From Tetrahymena thermophila SB210 (taxonomy: Eukaryota; Ciliophora; Oligohymenophorea; Hymenostomatida; Tetrahymenidae): a stretch of DNA of 64,000 nt. The position numbers and the translations under genes are program-made. Where the stretch lies: positions 558,001 through 622,000 of the forward strand of contig NW_002476463.1 of assembly GCF_000189635.1 (NCBI RefSeq), given 5' to 3'. The notes beneath the pieces were generated by a model. It searched no databases. It was not told the origin of the DNA and saw only the letters and a list, made by a program, of their open reading frames with translations. Each line of letters starts with the position of its first letter. Within the stretch, counting starts at the first letter, position 1. Below are positions 25,235 through 37,125 of the stretch, piece by piece.

Positions 25235-27898
25235 TCATCTGAACTCAAAATTCAATTGCAAAATTTTTTGACTTTTGCATACCTTTTTCCAAAGAAAGAC
25301 TTATTTCTTGCAAAAAATAAGATATCATATTATGCTAATAGTTTACACAAATACGAAGAGTGAAATCAATAAAAAATCTGTTTACTGATGTATTATTTAC
25401 AACAAAATAATTAATTTAAATAGAATAATAAAAATTCTTAATTTCAAATATTTAATTGAATTAATCTTTTATTTTTCCGAATAAAATCTTTTTTTATAGG
25501 TACTTTTCGCTCAATTTTATAATCCCTATTTATTTATAAAAATTAATATAAAAAACAACTAAAGAAAGTATAAAAATAATATTATTAAACTAAAAAAAAT
25601 TATATTAATTATTTCCTAATAAACGAGCATAATAAAAATATATTCTTTAATGTAATAATGGCTTAAATATTTAACTAGCTCAATACATGTAGACTAGCAA
25701 TAAATTAGTTGATTTATTTTAAAGAATTAAATGACTTTTGGTAAAGTAATTTTAATTTTCAAGAAATGGTTTTTATTTAGATGAAATAATTTTGAAAAAA
25801 ATTACATTGTGATATTTAAAACAAACAAATGTTAAATTTAAGCTAATTCATATGCAAACACCTTAAAGCATTAGTAATCAACTTTATCTAGAAAATTACT
25901 TTTAAATTAAAATGATTAAGTTAATAAGAAAAATAAAGTAAATGAAAGGGTTTAATTACTAAAAAGCTAATCTTATATATTTTAAGTTTAAGCATTTTCC
26001 AAGTGAGACTCCAAATTTTAGCAAAAATTCTTTATCTTTATTTCTTTAATTTCTATAGAGCCTATTATGTATGTTAAAATATAAATTAAATTAAAATATT
26101 TTTATTTTCTTGGTTCTAAGTTTAATAAAAATAATATAATTAGCCTTCATATCATTTAGTTTTAAAAGTTTAGTCAAATTTTAATTTTGATAAATTTTGA
26201 CTAATTTACTTAATCAATAATGAATTTTTAATGTTAATTTCGATTAAGTGGACACAGTTGATTTTTGGAGAAGTTTAAGATACATACATAATTCTAATAA
26301 ATTAATCGCAAAACTTATCTTTAAAATAAAAATACTTTTAAAATTTACATTTAAACTTAGAACTTAATTTATTTTTTCAAATAAAAATATAAAATTAAAA
26401 TTGTTACACCATAAATTAAAACTCTATTTATTCAAGAAGATTGATTTAGTCTAAATACTTATGTATTAAAGGAAAACTTTCTATTAGATTCTCTTAATTG
26501 CTACTTCTGTATTAAGATAAAATATAATTATGAAATCTGGTAAAGTTTTTTTATTATTTTAAGTAAAAAATACTCAATAAAAAGCTTTAAATTTTTCAGA
26601 TTCTTTAGCTTTCCAAGTTAAGAAAATACTGTATAATTTTTATTTAATTGATTTTTCAAGCTTTTAATTTTAATAAAAAAATTAAATATTAAAAATATTT
26701 TGATTTGACATAAATTAAAATTTAAAAATGAACATTTATTTAAATGAATTATTTTTTTATTGACAATACATTAACCTCATATCTAAATTTGAAAGATTAG
26801 TGCATTCACTTATCGTATTTATCAGAGAAATAGCTGCTTAATTTCCAATCATAATACTAAAGTATATTATAAAAAAATAATTAATAATTTATTGATTTCT
26901 AAGCATATTTAACAGCTTAATACTCATGCAAAATTGACAAATTTTAAAGATTTTTAAAAACTCTTATACTATTGCCTAAAACAGTCATTTTTTCTTCAGG
27001 ATTATCTAATTCAAATATTGATCTTTATAATATTAAATTTTAAAATGAATTAATAAGTCATTTTTAAATAATTTTATTACTCAATTTTTATTCTTAATGT
27101 CTACATTTTTTTACAATTTTGTAAGGCTTGGACTATTTTATTGAAACTGCCTTTGTTTATTTTATAAACACTAAAATATTTTAAATTAAATTATTAAATG
27201 TTTAAAATTATTAGATTTAATAAATCTCAACAATGCTTGCTTGCTTGTCTGTTTATAACTCTGTTATTAGTTTTTAATATTTTTTTGTTCAAAAGAAAAT
27301 TTTAGATAGAAAAATCAATTGTTTGTTAATGAGATTATCTAAAATAAATTTTATTTTAATAATTTTTTGATGTTAGATACGGTAATGATGAAAAGTTTAA
27401 TACACCTGTCTCTTCTATTAATTCTCTTAATCTGTTTAAATTATTTTTGAAAATTGTTAAAAAATTCAAAGCTATAAACTTTAAATAAAGTTAACTCAAA
27501 ATATTTAGTTAAGTCTAAAAGGAAATAGTAATTATACCAGAGAATAATAAATAGAACTTAATAAATTATTATAATAAATAGTTTTCTAATTCTTACCCAA
27601 TCAAGAGGTCTAACTCTACAATGTTAATACATTAACTTAAAGCTTTTGATAAATTGGATGCATCCTTATCAGATTAATCCCTAAAATAGTTTATAAGTTC
27701 AGATCCTAATTTTAAAAATTTTATTTACTCAAATTCTAGTTTCAGCTTTTAGTGACCTGAGTAGTTTGATTTAAGAAACTATTTAAAAAAGAAAAATGAA
27801 TTTATTTCATTTTTTAAATTCTTTGAAACTTTTACTTTTTCCAAACTATTATATTATTCGTTTTAAGTGTCTAAATATTTTGTTAAGTATAATCCCAT
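25235..27898 (-). CDS. LRR array copy 5, leucine-rich-repeat protein
   Basis: It starts MGLYLTKYLDTQNEQYNSLE at 27898; exon 1 ends KLKLEF, then intron, then DQSDKDASNLSKALSQCINI. Its exon order matches copy 4, to which it looks closest, including the shared spacer downstream. LRR exons were read near 26980-26910, 26630-26570 and 26000-25960, for example SQNLSKLKFDQTFK and LNFGVSLGKCSNLK. The terminal exon differs from copy 4 by one base within an A run, so its last residues are uncertain. The start codon lies only about 56 bp from the end of copy 6, an unusually short spacer for this array. Confidence 0.72.
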
Positions 27899-27953
27899 TT
27901 TTTAAATAAATCTTGATTAATTAACTTCTCAAACAAATATAATCACTACAATT

Positions 27954-30640
27954 TCAAAATTTTTTGACTTTTTCATATCTGCTTTCTAAAAAGATTCTTA
28001 TTTACTCTAAGAAACTATGGTTGTATGCTTATGGTATACATAAAAATGAAGAGTGAAATCAAAAATATGTTTACTGATATATATTTATTATTTTTTACAA
28101 CAAAATAATTAATTTAAACAGAATAATCAAATTAAGCTAATATTTAATTTAATTAATCTTTTATTTTTCCTAATAAAGTCTTTTTTTAAAGGTATTTATA
28201 GCTCAATTCTTCCCCTATTTATTTATTAAAACCAATCTAAATAACAACTAAAGAAAGAAAAAAGATAATAATACTATTAAATTCAAAAAAATTATATTTT
28301 TAATTTCCTAACAAACATGTATGATAAAAATATATCCTTTAATGTAATAATGGCTTAAATATTTAGCTCATTCCACAAACTCAGACTAAACTGAGAAAAT
28401 TTAACAATAAATAAATTAATAAATTTATTTTAAAGAATTAAGTAACTCTTGTTATAATAATAATTTTGATTTCAAATAAATATTTTTATATAGAAAATAA
28501 TAATAAAATCATTTTGAAAAACTATTTACATCGAGATATTTAAAACAAATAAATGCTAAATCTAAGCTAATTCATATGCAAAAGCCTTAAGGCCTTAGTA
28601 ACCAACATTATTTACAGAACTATTTTTAAATTAAAATCATTAAATTAATAAACAGAAAATGAATGAATGAATTTAATTACAATAAAATTAATGTGATATA
28701 TTTTAGGTTTGAGCATTTTCCAAGTGAGGTTCCAAAATTTAACAAATATTCATATCCTATAGTTCTTTATTTTCAATTAATAGAAAACATTATGTTTAAA
28801 TGAAACTAAATTAAAATATTTTTTATTTTCTTGGTTCCAAGTTTATTAAGAAATAATATAATTAGCCTTAATACTATATAGTTATAAAAGTTTAGTTAAA
28901 TTTAAACCTGATAAATTTTGACTAATTTACTCAATCTATAATGAACTTTTAATTTAATTAATTTCGATTAAGTGGACACATTTGATTTTTGGAGAAGTTT
29001 AAGATACATACAAAATTCATAAAAATTAGATGCAAAATTAGTTTTTAAAATAAAAATACTTTTAAAATTTACAATTAAACTTAGAAGAACTTAATTTGTT
29101 TATTTATTTTTTTTTCAGATAAAATATAAAATTAAAATTATTACGCTCTAAAGCAAAAATCTATTTATTCAAGAAGATTGATTTGATCTAAATACTGATG
29201 TATTAAAGGAAAACCTTTTCTTCCATTCTCATGATTCAAACTTTTTTTGTATTAAGTTAAATATAAATACGAAATCTTGTAAAATTTTTATATGATTGAA
29301 TGTTATTTTAAATTATATAAAATACACTATGAGAAGCTTTAAAATTTTCAGATTCTTTAGCTTTCCAAATTGAGAAAATGTTGCATCATTCTCATTTAAT
29401 TGATTTTCAAAGCTTTTTATTTTAATAATTAAATTAAATATTAAAAATATTTAGATTTGACATAATTTAAAATCTAAAATGAACAAAAATTGTTTGTTTA
29501 AAAAAATATTTATTTATTTTATTGACACTACATTAAACTCAAATTTAAACTTGAAAGGTTTGTGCATTCACTTATTCCATTTATCAGAGAAATAGATACT
29601 TCAGTTCCAATTATAATACTAAAGTAAATTATCAAAAAAAAATAATTAATAATTTATTGAATATCTAAGAATATTTAAAAGCTGGATACTCATGCCAAAT
29701 TAACAAATTTTAAAGATTTTTAAATTTTCTTATATTTTTGCCTAAAGCAATCATTTATTCATCAGAATTATCGCTTTTGAATTTAGATCCTTGTAATCTT
29801 AAATTTTAAAATCAATAAAATTAGTAATTTTTAAATAATTTTATTACTCAAATTTTATTCTTAATGTCTACATTTTTTTACAATTTTATAAGGCTTGGAC
29901 TATTTCATTTTAACTTTTTTTGTTTATTTTAGCATACCTAAAATATTTTAAATTAAATTATTAAATTTTTTAAATTTTATAATTGAATAAATCTCAAACT
30001 ATTGCTTGTTTGTTTCTAATTCAGTCAAAAGTTTTTAATATTTTTTTAATCAAAAGAAAAGTTTAGATATGAAAATCAATTGTTAAAATTATCTAAAGAA
30101 AATTTTATTTTAATATATTTTTTGTTTTTGAATATAGTATTTATATAATCTCTTTTTCATTTCTCTCTCTTAAGTTGTTTAAATTATTTTTGCAAATTGT
30201 GAAAAAATTCAAATTTTTTAAATTTTAATCAAGTTAACTCAAAATATTTAGTTAAGTCTATAAGGAAATAGTAATTTAATCAGAAGAGAATAAATAGAAC
30301 TTAATAAATAAAAACTTATAGTATTCTAATTCTTACATAATCAAGAGGTCTAACTCTACAAGGCTGATACATTATCTTAAGGCTAATGCTAAATTGGATG
30401 CTTCTTTATCTGATAAATGCCTAAAATAGTTTGAAATTAAAATCCTTATTTAAAAAATTTTATTTACATAAATTATAGTTTCAGTTTTTAGTGACCTGAA
30501 TAGTTTGAATTTGTAAACTATTTAAAAAATAAAAATTAATTTTTATCATTTTTAAAATTCTTTTAAACTTTTACTTTTTTCAAATTATTATAATATTCAT
30601 TTTAAGTGTCTTAATATTTTTTTGTTAAGTATTATCCCAT
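27954..30640 (-). CDS. LRR array copy 6, leucine-rich-repeat protein
   Basis: It starts MGQYLTKKYQDTQNEYYNNL at 30640. Exon 1 runs to SGHQKLKLQF, then a 47-base GTAAAT...TTTTAG intron, then HLSDKEASNLALALRQCISL. The intron length here is not a multiple of three, which fixes the splice model for the whole family. LRR exons match those of the sister copies (AKLGKLKNL-type near 29350, CSNLKY-type near 28730, NYQGLSDFAYEL-type near 28590). The 3' end is placed at TGA 27954-27956 (FLESRYEKVKKF); an alternative frame would stop at 27973. Gly2 and Thr6 fit N-myristoylation. Confidence 0.72.
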
Positions 30641-31133
30641 TTCTTTAAATAAATCTTGATTAATTAACTTCTAAAACAAATATAATCACTTCAGAATACA
30701 AATTAATACTTAAATTAAATTCATTTAAAATTCTTGTATAAAAAGTTTTATGCTAATTAAATTAATTCACAATTCTTTTTTTTAAATTTTAGTAAAAGGA
30801 AAAACATAAAATGTTTAATACAAGAAATTAGAATAGTTAATAAATAATTTAAAAAATCACTCCATAGCTAAAATATTGATAATATATTCCAATTTATTAA
30901 ATTAGCTTAAAATCATAAAAAATAAATTAAATATTTTAATTACAGGTTTAACAATATATATAATTTTATTATTAATTAATAATAATAATAATAATAACAT
31001 ATATTGATCTAACAGAAATCAAACATTTTTAAATAACAAAATTCTATAAAGATTTAATAGAGACAGACAATTTATGAAATATTATCATTATAAATAAAAT
31101 TAAGAAAGATTAAATTATGATTAAATTAATTTA
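30641..31133. other. Spacer between the LRR array and the divergent LRR gene
   Basis: About 490 bases, A+T-rich, with an ATAATAATAATAATAATAA tract near 30980. No exon was recognised. It should hold the promoter of array copy 6 and the 3' UTR of the next LRR gene. Confidence 0.5.
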
Positions 31134-34100
31134 TCAATTAAATTTTAAGCATACAAGTCTTTTAAATTTTTATGCTTTTATCTTTTCTACTTTTAATTCA
31201 TTTTTATATTATTGTCCAATTGACATACTTTTTTTAGATAAAAAAAATAAACTAGAAATTGAATTTAATGTAAATTTAATATTAAAGTGAAAATTAGTTA
31301 TAAATAAAATTTACCTATCTAATTTTATCTTTAAGAAATTAAGATAAGTGCAATTTCTTAAAACTCCTATTTTTGGACACAAAATATTGGCACTTTAACT
31401 TTTTATTAATTTAAAATTGATAAAATTAATAAATAAATATTGCAATATTTTAAATATTAGAAATTTACTAAAATTAAGATGATATCTCCATGATTATCTA
31501 TTTAATTTTTTAGCAATATGAAAGGCTTTCAAATAAAGATGATATACTCTATTAAGTACTTTTATTTTGTCTTTTTAAATAAAATATATAAATGTAATAT
31601 ATATTAAGCAATATTAGTTAGATTACGTAATATCTAAAACAAGTTTTTCTAATTATGTACACTAACGCAAACCTCTTCCTAATCCTTCTACACCCTCACA
31701 CGCTAATTCATTAGATCTACATTATTAAAAAGAAAAAAAGTTAATTTTTAATTAAAATCAAAAGCTAATTTTACTGAAAGTTCATTTCTAATCTTTTAAG
31801 TTAGGTGCATTTCATTAAGCTTTCTCCAAACTTGATTCCTCCAATTTTATCAATTTTGCAAGTGCTTTTATTTAAATATTTATTAATTTTTTTTATAAAT
31901 ATTTAAAAATATTATTAATTAATTGAAAAAGAACCTCAATTAAATATTTTTAAAAATCATCAATTAATTAATGATTGTGGATGGATCTAGTTTTTATATG
32001 ATAAATTACTAAAATTAATGAAGGTGAATTCAAAATAATTTTTTTCTAAAATAATCCTCCTTAATTAGAGAGTCTATGGTCAATAAATTCTAGTTAAATG
32101 AATTCTAAAATTAAATAATCTAATTTTAAATTCTATTTCTTTCAGCTTTAAAATTTTTTTTTGACAAGTGAATAAGTAAAAACTAAAATTTAATCTTAAA
32201 TGAAATTAATTATTGAAATAATTAATGAATCGAATAAAAATACTAGCAATTTAGCAGCAGTATTTCTAGAAATTATAATTATGAAATAGCAACTCCAAGA
32301 CTAGCTAATCCTTCTGACGCAATAGAGTTTGAGCTTATATTTAAATTTAAAATTAAATCAAAATAAATAAATTTATTTATTTAAATTATACTCTAATTAG
32401 AGATTTAGCTTTTTTAATTAACTGCATGAAGATAGACCTTAACTAATTGCTGTAATTCCTTACGGACCTATAGAATTAGCACTATTTATAAGTAAATATT
32501 ATTTATTTATTTATGATAATATGTTGAATTAAATACACTAAATTTAAACTCAAACTTGTTGAATTAGTGCAATTTGCTAATTCTTATCCAATGAAAACAC
32601 CTCCTTTAGTTTGTATCAAATTAGTCCTATTTTAATTAAAATTAAATCTAAATATAGCCACAAATCTTATTTTTTAACTACATTAGCTCCACAGTTATTT
32701 CTTTTAGGTTTTTATTATTGCCTATACCTCTGGCTACTTATTCAGCTCCTACTTGCTTTATTCTATTTCCACTATTGAACAGATTAAGAAATTTTTTACA
32801 TTTAATTAAATGAATAATTAACTTTAATTATAAAATGATGTTTTCTAATTTAGAGCAGTTTTAAATTGCCTTGCCAATTTCGTTAGCTCCTTCTTCGTAG
32901 ATATCGCAGTACCTAAATTTAATTATTAATTATCTAATTATAAAAAATAAATCAATTATATTTATGTTCTTACTAAAGATTTAATTTAAGTTTTTTTAAA
33001 CCCTAAAGTTAGCTAATACCTATTCCTAGTCCCTAACATGATGTATCGATTAATTTTTAATGGCTATATTAAAGTGGTTCGTTATTTATCTTAAATTTAA
33101 TTATTAATTAATTTCTATTAAAATTACTTCATCTCTAAATACAATTCATTTAGTTTCAAACATTTTCCTAACTAAACTCCAAACTAATGAATGCTATTTT
33201 AAGCTAAATTATTTTGACTGTTTTATATTTTTATTATTAAAGCTATTATTTTATAATTAAATTATTTACTTTAAAATTAAAGATAAATTTTAGAGATTTT
33301 CACATTTATTTATTCCTTCTATTAATCCACTAAATTCCCCTTAAGCCAAACTATTTTCGCTTTTAAATACTAAAAATGAGCTAAATATAATTTTTTTTTA
33401 TCATACCTTAAATTTATGTAAAGACTTTTCATGTTTAAGCATGTGCCTATTCCTTATCCTAATCCCACAGCTCCAATTCCTTTGATCATATTTTATCTAA
33501 AAAATAAAGCTTAGATTAAATTTAAAATAATCACTTTTATTACTATAATTCTAATTTTAGATCAGATAAATGAGGAATTTAGCTGATTCTTTCCCCTATT
33601 TCTTTTGCATCCTTAGATATTAAAAAACTTGACCTGAAAATTTAAAATTTAAATTATTTTTATTAAATAATTTAACAATAAATAATAAATAAAAAAATAA
33701 ATATTGGAAAAACTTCTCGATACTTCTCAAATTGTAAAGTATTTATTTAAATTTGAAGCAATAATTACATTAAAATAATTTTTAGATAAATCAATTAAAT
33801 TTTGGTAAACTTTGAATAAAAAAATCAAATTACTTTTTTGAAACCTTCAGCTTATGAATTCTATTTATTAAATCTTTATTGAGCTTTTTATAGATTAAGC
33901 TTGAACAAAATTTTAAAGTTAAGCTAAATTACTTCTTCATATGAAAAAATCTTTGATTCAAAGAAATCTAATTTTTAATTAATTTTATTTATTCAAAACT
34001 TTATTATTATAAAATTACATTGACTAAATTCGTACTCTTCGACTAAGTACTAAGCTACATTAAAACTTTTTAAGGGCTTAGCTTATTATTAGTTAGATTA

Positions 34101-34372
34101 TTTACTCTTTTCAGTTTCTTGATCTTGATTAAATAATTAATTTATATTTTTACAAAAAATATTTTACATTGGTCTTATATTTTTAAAGCAGTTTCTATTA
34201 ATGAATTTTTATCTAAGGCTTTTAGAGATAAGTAAAATTGATTGCTTTCCAAATATTAAAATTATTCGTAATTAATTTTTGACAACAATTCAAGTAAATC
34301 TCTTATATATTCTTTTGAAATAAAGCATTCATTAGAAATTTATTACTTAATATTGTTTATTTATTCTATCAT
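31134..34372 (-). CDS. Divergent LRR protein with a distinct N-terminal region
   Basis: It starts MIEQINNIKQQISNECFISK at 34372 and ends at TGA 31134-31136. The first three exons (to about 33850) encode roughly 150 helical residues without LRRs (EYIRDLLELLSKINYEQFQY, SFNVAQYLVEEYEFSQ). At least twelve exons follow, each one ribonuclease-inhibitor-type LRR: SKDAKEIGERISQIPHLSDL (33550-33620), GIGAVGLGQGIGTC (33440-33490), AQGEFSGLIEGINKC, NEIGKAIQNCSKLENI (32840-32910), GAEQVARGIGNNKNLKEI, SIGPQGITAISQGLSSC, NSIASEGLASLGVAIS, NELACEGVEGLGRGLRQC (31650-31710) and SANILCPKIGVLRNCTYL (31325-31390). Exon-per-LRR structure matches the array. Such LRR genes form very large families in Tetrahymena; the role is unknown. 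Confidence 0.78.
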
Positions 34373-35014
34373 TTTTTTAATATAGAATCTATAATTTCAA
34401 AACAAAATTTTTCTAATTAAATTTTTTATTATTAATTAATCACTTGAGTAATTATAAAAGGTAAATATTATACTTATCTTTCAATAAATAAATAAACTCC
34501 ATCTTAATTTTATTTTAATTTTCTAAAATAAATTTAACTCTTTTTTGCCATATTTCGCATGAAATTTTTGTTCAAAAACTAAAAAATTTAGCTTATTTCA
34601 ATTTAATAAAAAACATACTGTACTTTTTTATGGTTCGAAACCAAATATTGTCAATTTAATTTAATACGATATTTATTAAATGATCTGAAAAATTTTTTAA
34701 TACCTTGACTGTTATCAGTTAGTTTCTTCTGAACTATGGTATCACATTTTATTAATTTCTTTGAAGAGAGATTCCATAAATGAGTAAAATAAATTTTAAT
34801 TAATTTTATCAATCTTAGATTGTTATTATTGCTAAAATATTTTTTTTAATTTTTAATTAAGGTTTATGAATTTAGAAATATCAATATTTAAAAATATTTT
34901 TTGTTTAGAGTTCAAAACATTCTTTTTATTAATTAAATAGATTATTAAAATTTAATAACAAAAAATAAAAGACTGACAATTAAGTTACAAATAATGAATA
35001 ATTAAATTTATCAA
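34373..35014. other. Intergenic region
   Basis: About 640 bases of A+T-rich DNA between the divergent LRR gene (start) and the first membrane-protein gene (stop). A fragment that is open for about 40 codons near 34720-34830 was considered but has no LRR pattern or start codon. Confidence 0.45.
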
Positions 35015-36676
35015 TCATACATAAATATCGTAGAATATGATTTAAGGGTTAAATGTTTATTCGATAGAAATATTTTGATTATAAGCTATAATTTGCATTT
35101 GTGTAGTTAAAATTTATAGTATATATTAGTTCTGTCTCCATAATACAGACATATTTTGGTTTAAATCAATATCTAAATTTGTTAGCCATAAGATACAATT
35201 GTTTTATAAAAGACATTTAGCGAATTAATATTACTTAATATGTGTTAAATAAGCTTCTAGCTATACTATTTATGGTAGAATTTTACAGTTTTAGAGACCT
35301 ATTTCAAAGCTGTCTGCATGGATGTAATTTAAAATTCTTATTTTTTAATAGCTGTTTGATTAAGCTAAATTCTTTCTTTGATAGGCTGACGAGTTAATTT
35401 CTGATTTTCCAAAAGCACATAATAAGCAATTTATTAAATCAGATTCATTTACAAAATCTTCATAAGCGATATAAATTTCCACAGTTTGTAGATTCTTATA
35501 GAAACCATTTTAATTACTTTGATTTTCATACTCAACCATGCATCTCTTCAGGTCGTAAAAGTTGTCTATTTCAATTTTGTAAGGATTTCTGAAATTAAGA
35601 ATATCAATGTTACAGCAAAATCTAATAACTTATACTGCTATAGTTGTAATGGCTAAAATTATAAGACCTTATTGGTAATAATTGATCTTATTTGATTAGT
35701 AAAGGTTGAGTGAAAAAAATAAATAAAGAACTAATTTCTAAATAATAGAGAATTTTATAGTTTTATTCAAAGTTAAGGAACCTATTGACTCATAATTCGC
35801 TATAACGATTTTACACTCAACATCAACATGACATAACATTTTTATAATCAATGCATAAATTAAAAAATACATTTAGCTGTAAATTGCTCTACTTCTTATT
35901 GATTTATAATAATTATAAATTAATAGCATATTAAATATCAAGTAAAGCCAAAAGAAGTATTCTAATCTCATATTTTAAATAAATATTGCAACACAAGCAA
36001 GAAAATTAATTGAAGTAATAAGAGTTTCTTGAATAAGTACTTGTGGGAGACCTGCTGCATCTAAGTGAATAAGATAATTCAAGTAGAATAACCCATCCAT
36101 CCAAAAAATGTACTAGTCTATCGCAAATGAAATGATAACATACAAGCCTATAAAATTTGTTTCAAGTGTTTCGTTGTCAATAGACCAAATGAAACTGATA
36201 ATTTTAGCAGGAATCAAAATATTATTGCTTAATAGCAACAATTTAAATAACTTAGCATATTTTGTTTAGAAGTCTTCTTCATTAATACCATTCAATAAAT
36301 TTTAATAGATAATTATTTCTTCATTTTGTTGCTCTTCCAATTCATATTTTAAACCTCTAAAGTAGTAAATATCTTCTAAGAAAAACGAAACCAGGCAAAG
36401 TGCTTTGATCCATTTAATTTGAAAAATCCTCACTAGAAAAATGGCACTCGCATATCGATTTAAAAAAAATATTACAACAAATGCTTTATCGCTCAAATAT
36501 ACAAATTTATCTAATTACTGTTTATTAAATTTTTATTATAGAATTAAATTATATTTATCATAGTAAAAATTGTTACGTTATAAAGCTAGAGGTACTAAAA
36601 AATTTACAAAATAATTGATATTTTAGAGATTATTATGTAAACCAATAGCAGATATTTAAACTCTTTTTTTTACAGC
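35015..36676 (-). CDS. Multi-spanning membrane protein, family member M1
   Basis: The main exon, 36517 to TGA 35015-35017, is open for 500 codons. A short upstream exon ends at 36674 (...LNLINDRA) and is joined by a GTAAAA...ACAG intron; its own start codon was not found, so the 5' end is open. At least five hydrophobic stretches are visible: AFVVIFFLNRYASAIFLVRI, IPAKIISFIW, LYVIISFAIDQYIFWMDGLF, FFWLYLIFNMLLIY and GLIILAITTIAVQVI. The C-terminal third is soluble, beginning after PYKIEIDNFYDLKRCM, a motif shared with M3 and M4. No transporter, channel or enzyme signature was recognised. Member of the four-gene cluster 35.0-43.2 kb. Confidence 0.7.
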
Positions 36677-37125
36677 TCTATCATTTATCAAATTTAATTA
36701 TTTATATTTCTTTCTTTCTTTCTTTCAGGTTTTAAATTATTATATTTGATTTCCTAACTAATAAATTACAATGCTAATTTAAAATTAAAAAGTTAAAATA
36801 TTCATAGCATCTTTTAACTCATTGAGAATTGGTTAAATTTTTATAAACCATTAATATTTTTATTATTTATATTTATATAACCTGATTCAGATATTAAAAA
36901 AATTATTTTTTAAAATTTAAAGCTATTCTGTTTTTATCAAAATAGAAATATCAAAATTTAAAAATATTTTTTGTTTAGAGTTTAAATAAATATGAAAATA
37001 TAAAAAAATTTAAATAAAATATTCATATTATTAATTAAATAGATTATTAAAATTTATTAACAAAAATTATTTTAATAAAAGACTGAAAATTAAGTTAGTT
37101 ACAAATGAATAATTAAATTTATCAA

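Larger units (their letters stand above)
12970..30640 (-). repeat. Tandem array of six paralogous LRR genes
   Basis: Six units of 2.2-3.0 kb follow head to tail on the minus strand, with start codons at 30640, 27898, 24642, 21041, 18011 and 15130. Each begins with ATGGGAT, then a near-identical exon 1, a 47-48 base intron and a string of LRR exons in the same order. Diagnostic exon peptides repeat in most units: LSDKDASNLAQALRQC, NEIVEAIQNCKKMQTLRI, SDEQMTALGNTLREFKNL, LNENDAVFSQLGKLKNL, LLNFGVSLGKCSNLKY and NYQGLSDFAYELAQIQHL. Introns are as conserved in position as exons, showing origin by whole-gene tandem duplication. Confidence 0.85.

Noticed and set aside
13000..31000. Initial impression of a germline-limited repeat or transposon block
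   Set aside because: No transposase, integrase or terminal inverted repeats were found, and the repeated segments decode as LRR exons with conserved splice sites.
34700..34840. Minus-strand frame of about 40 codons upstream of the divergent LRR gene
   Set aside because: No start codon or LRR spacing, and a well-supported start for that gene exists at 34372.
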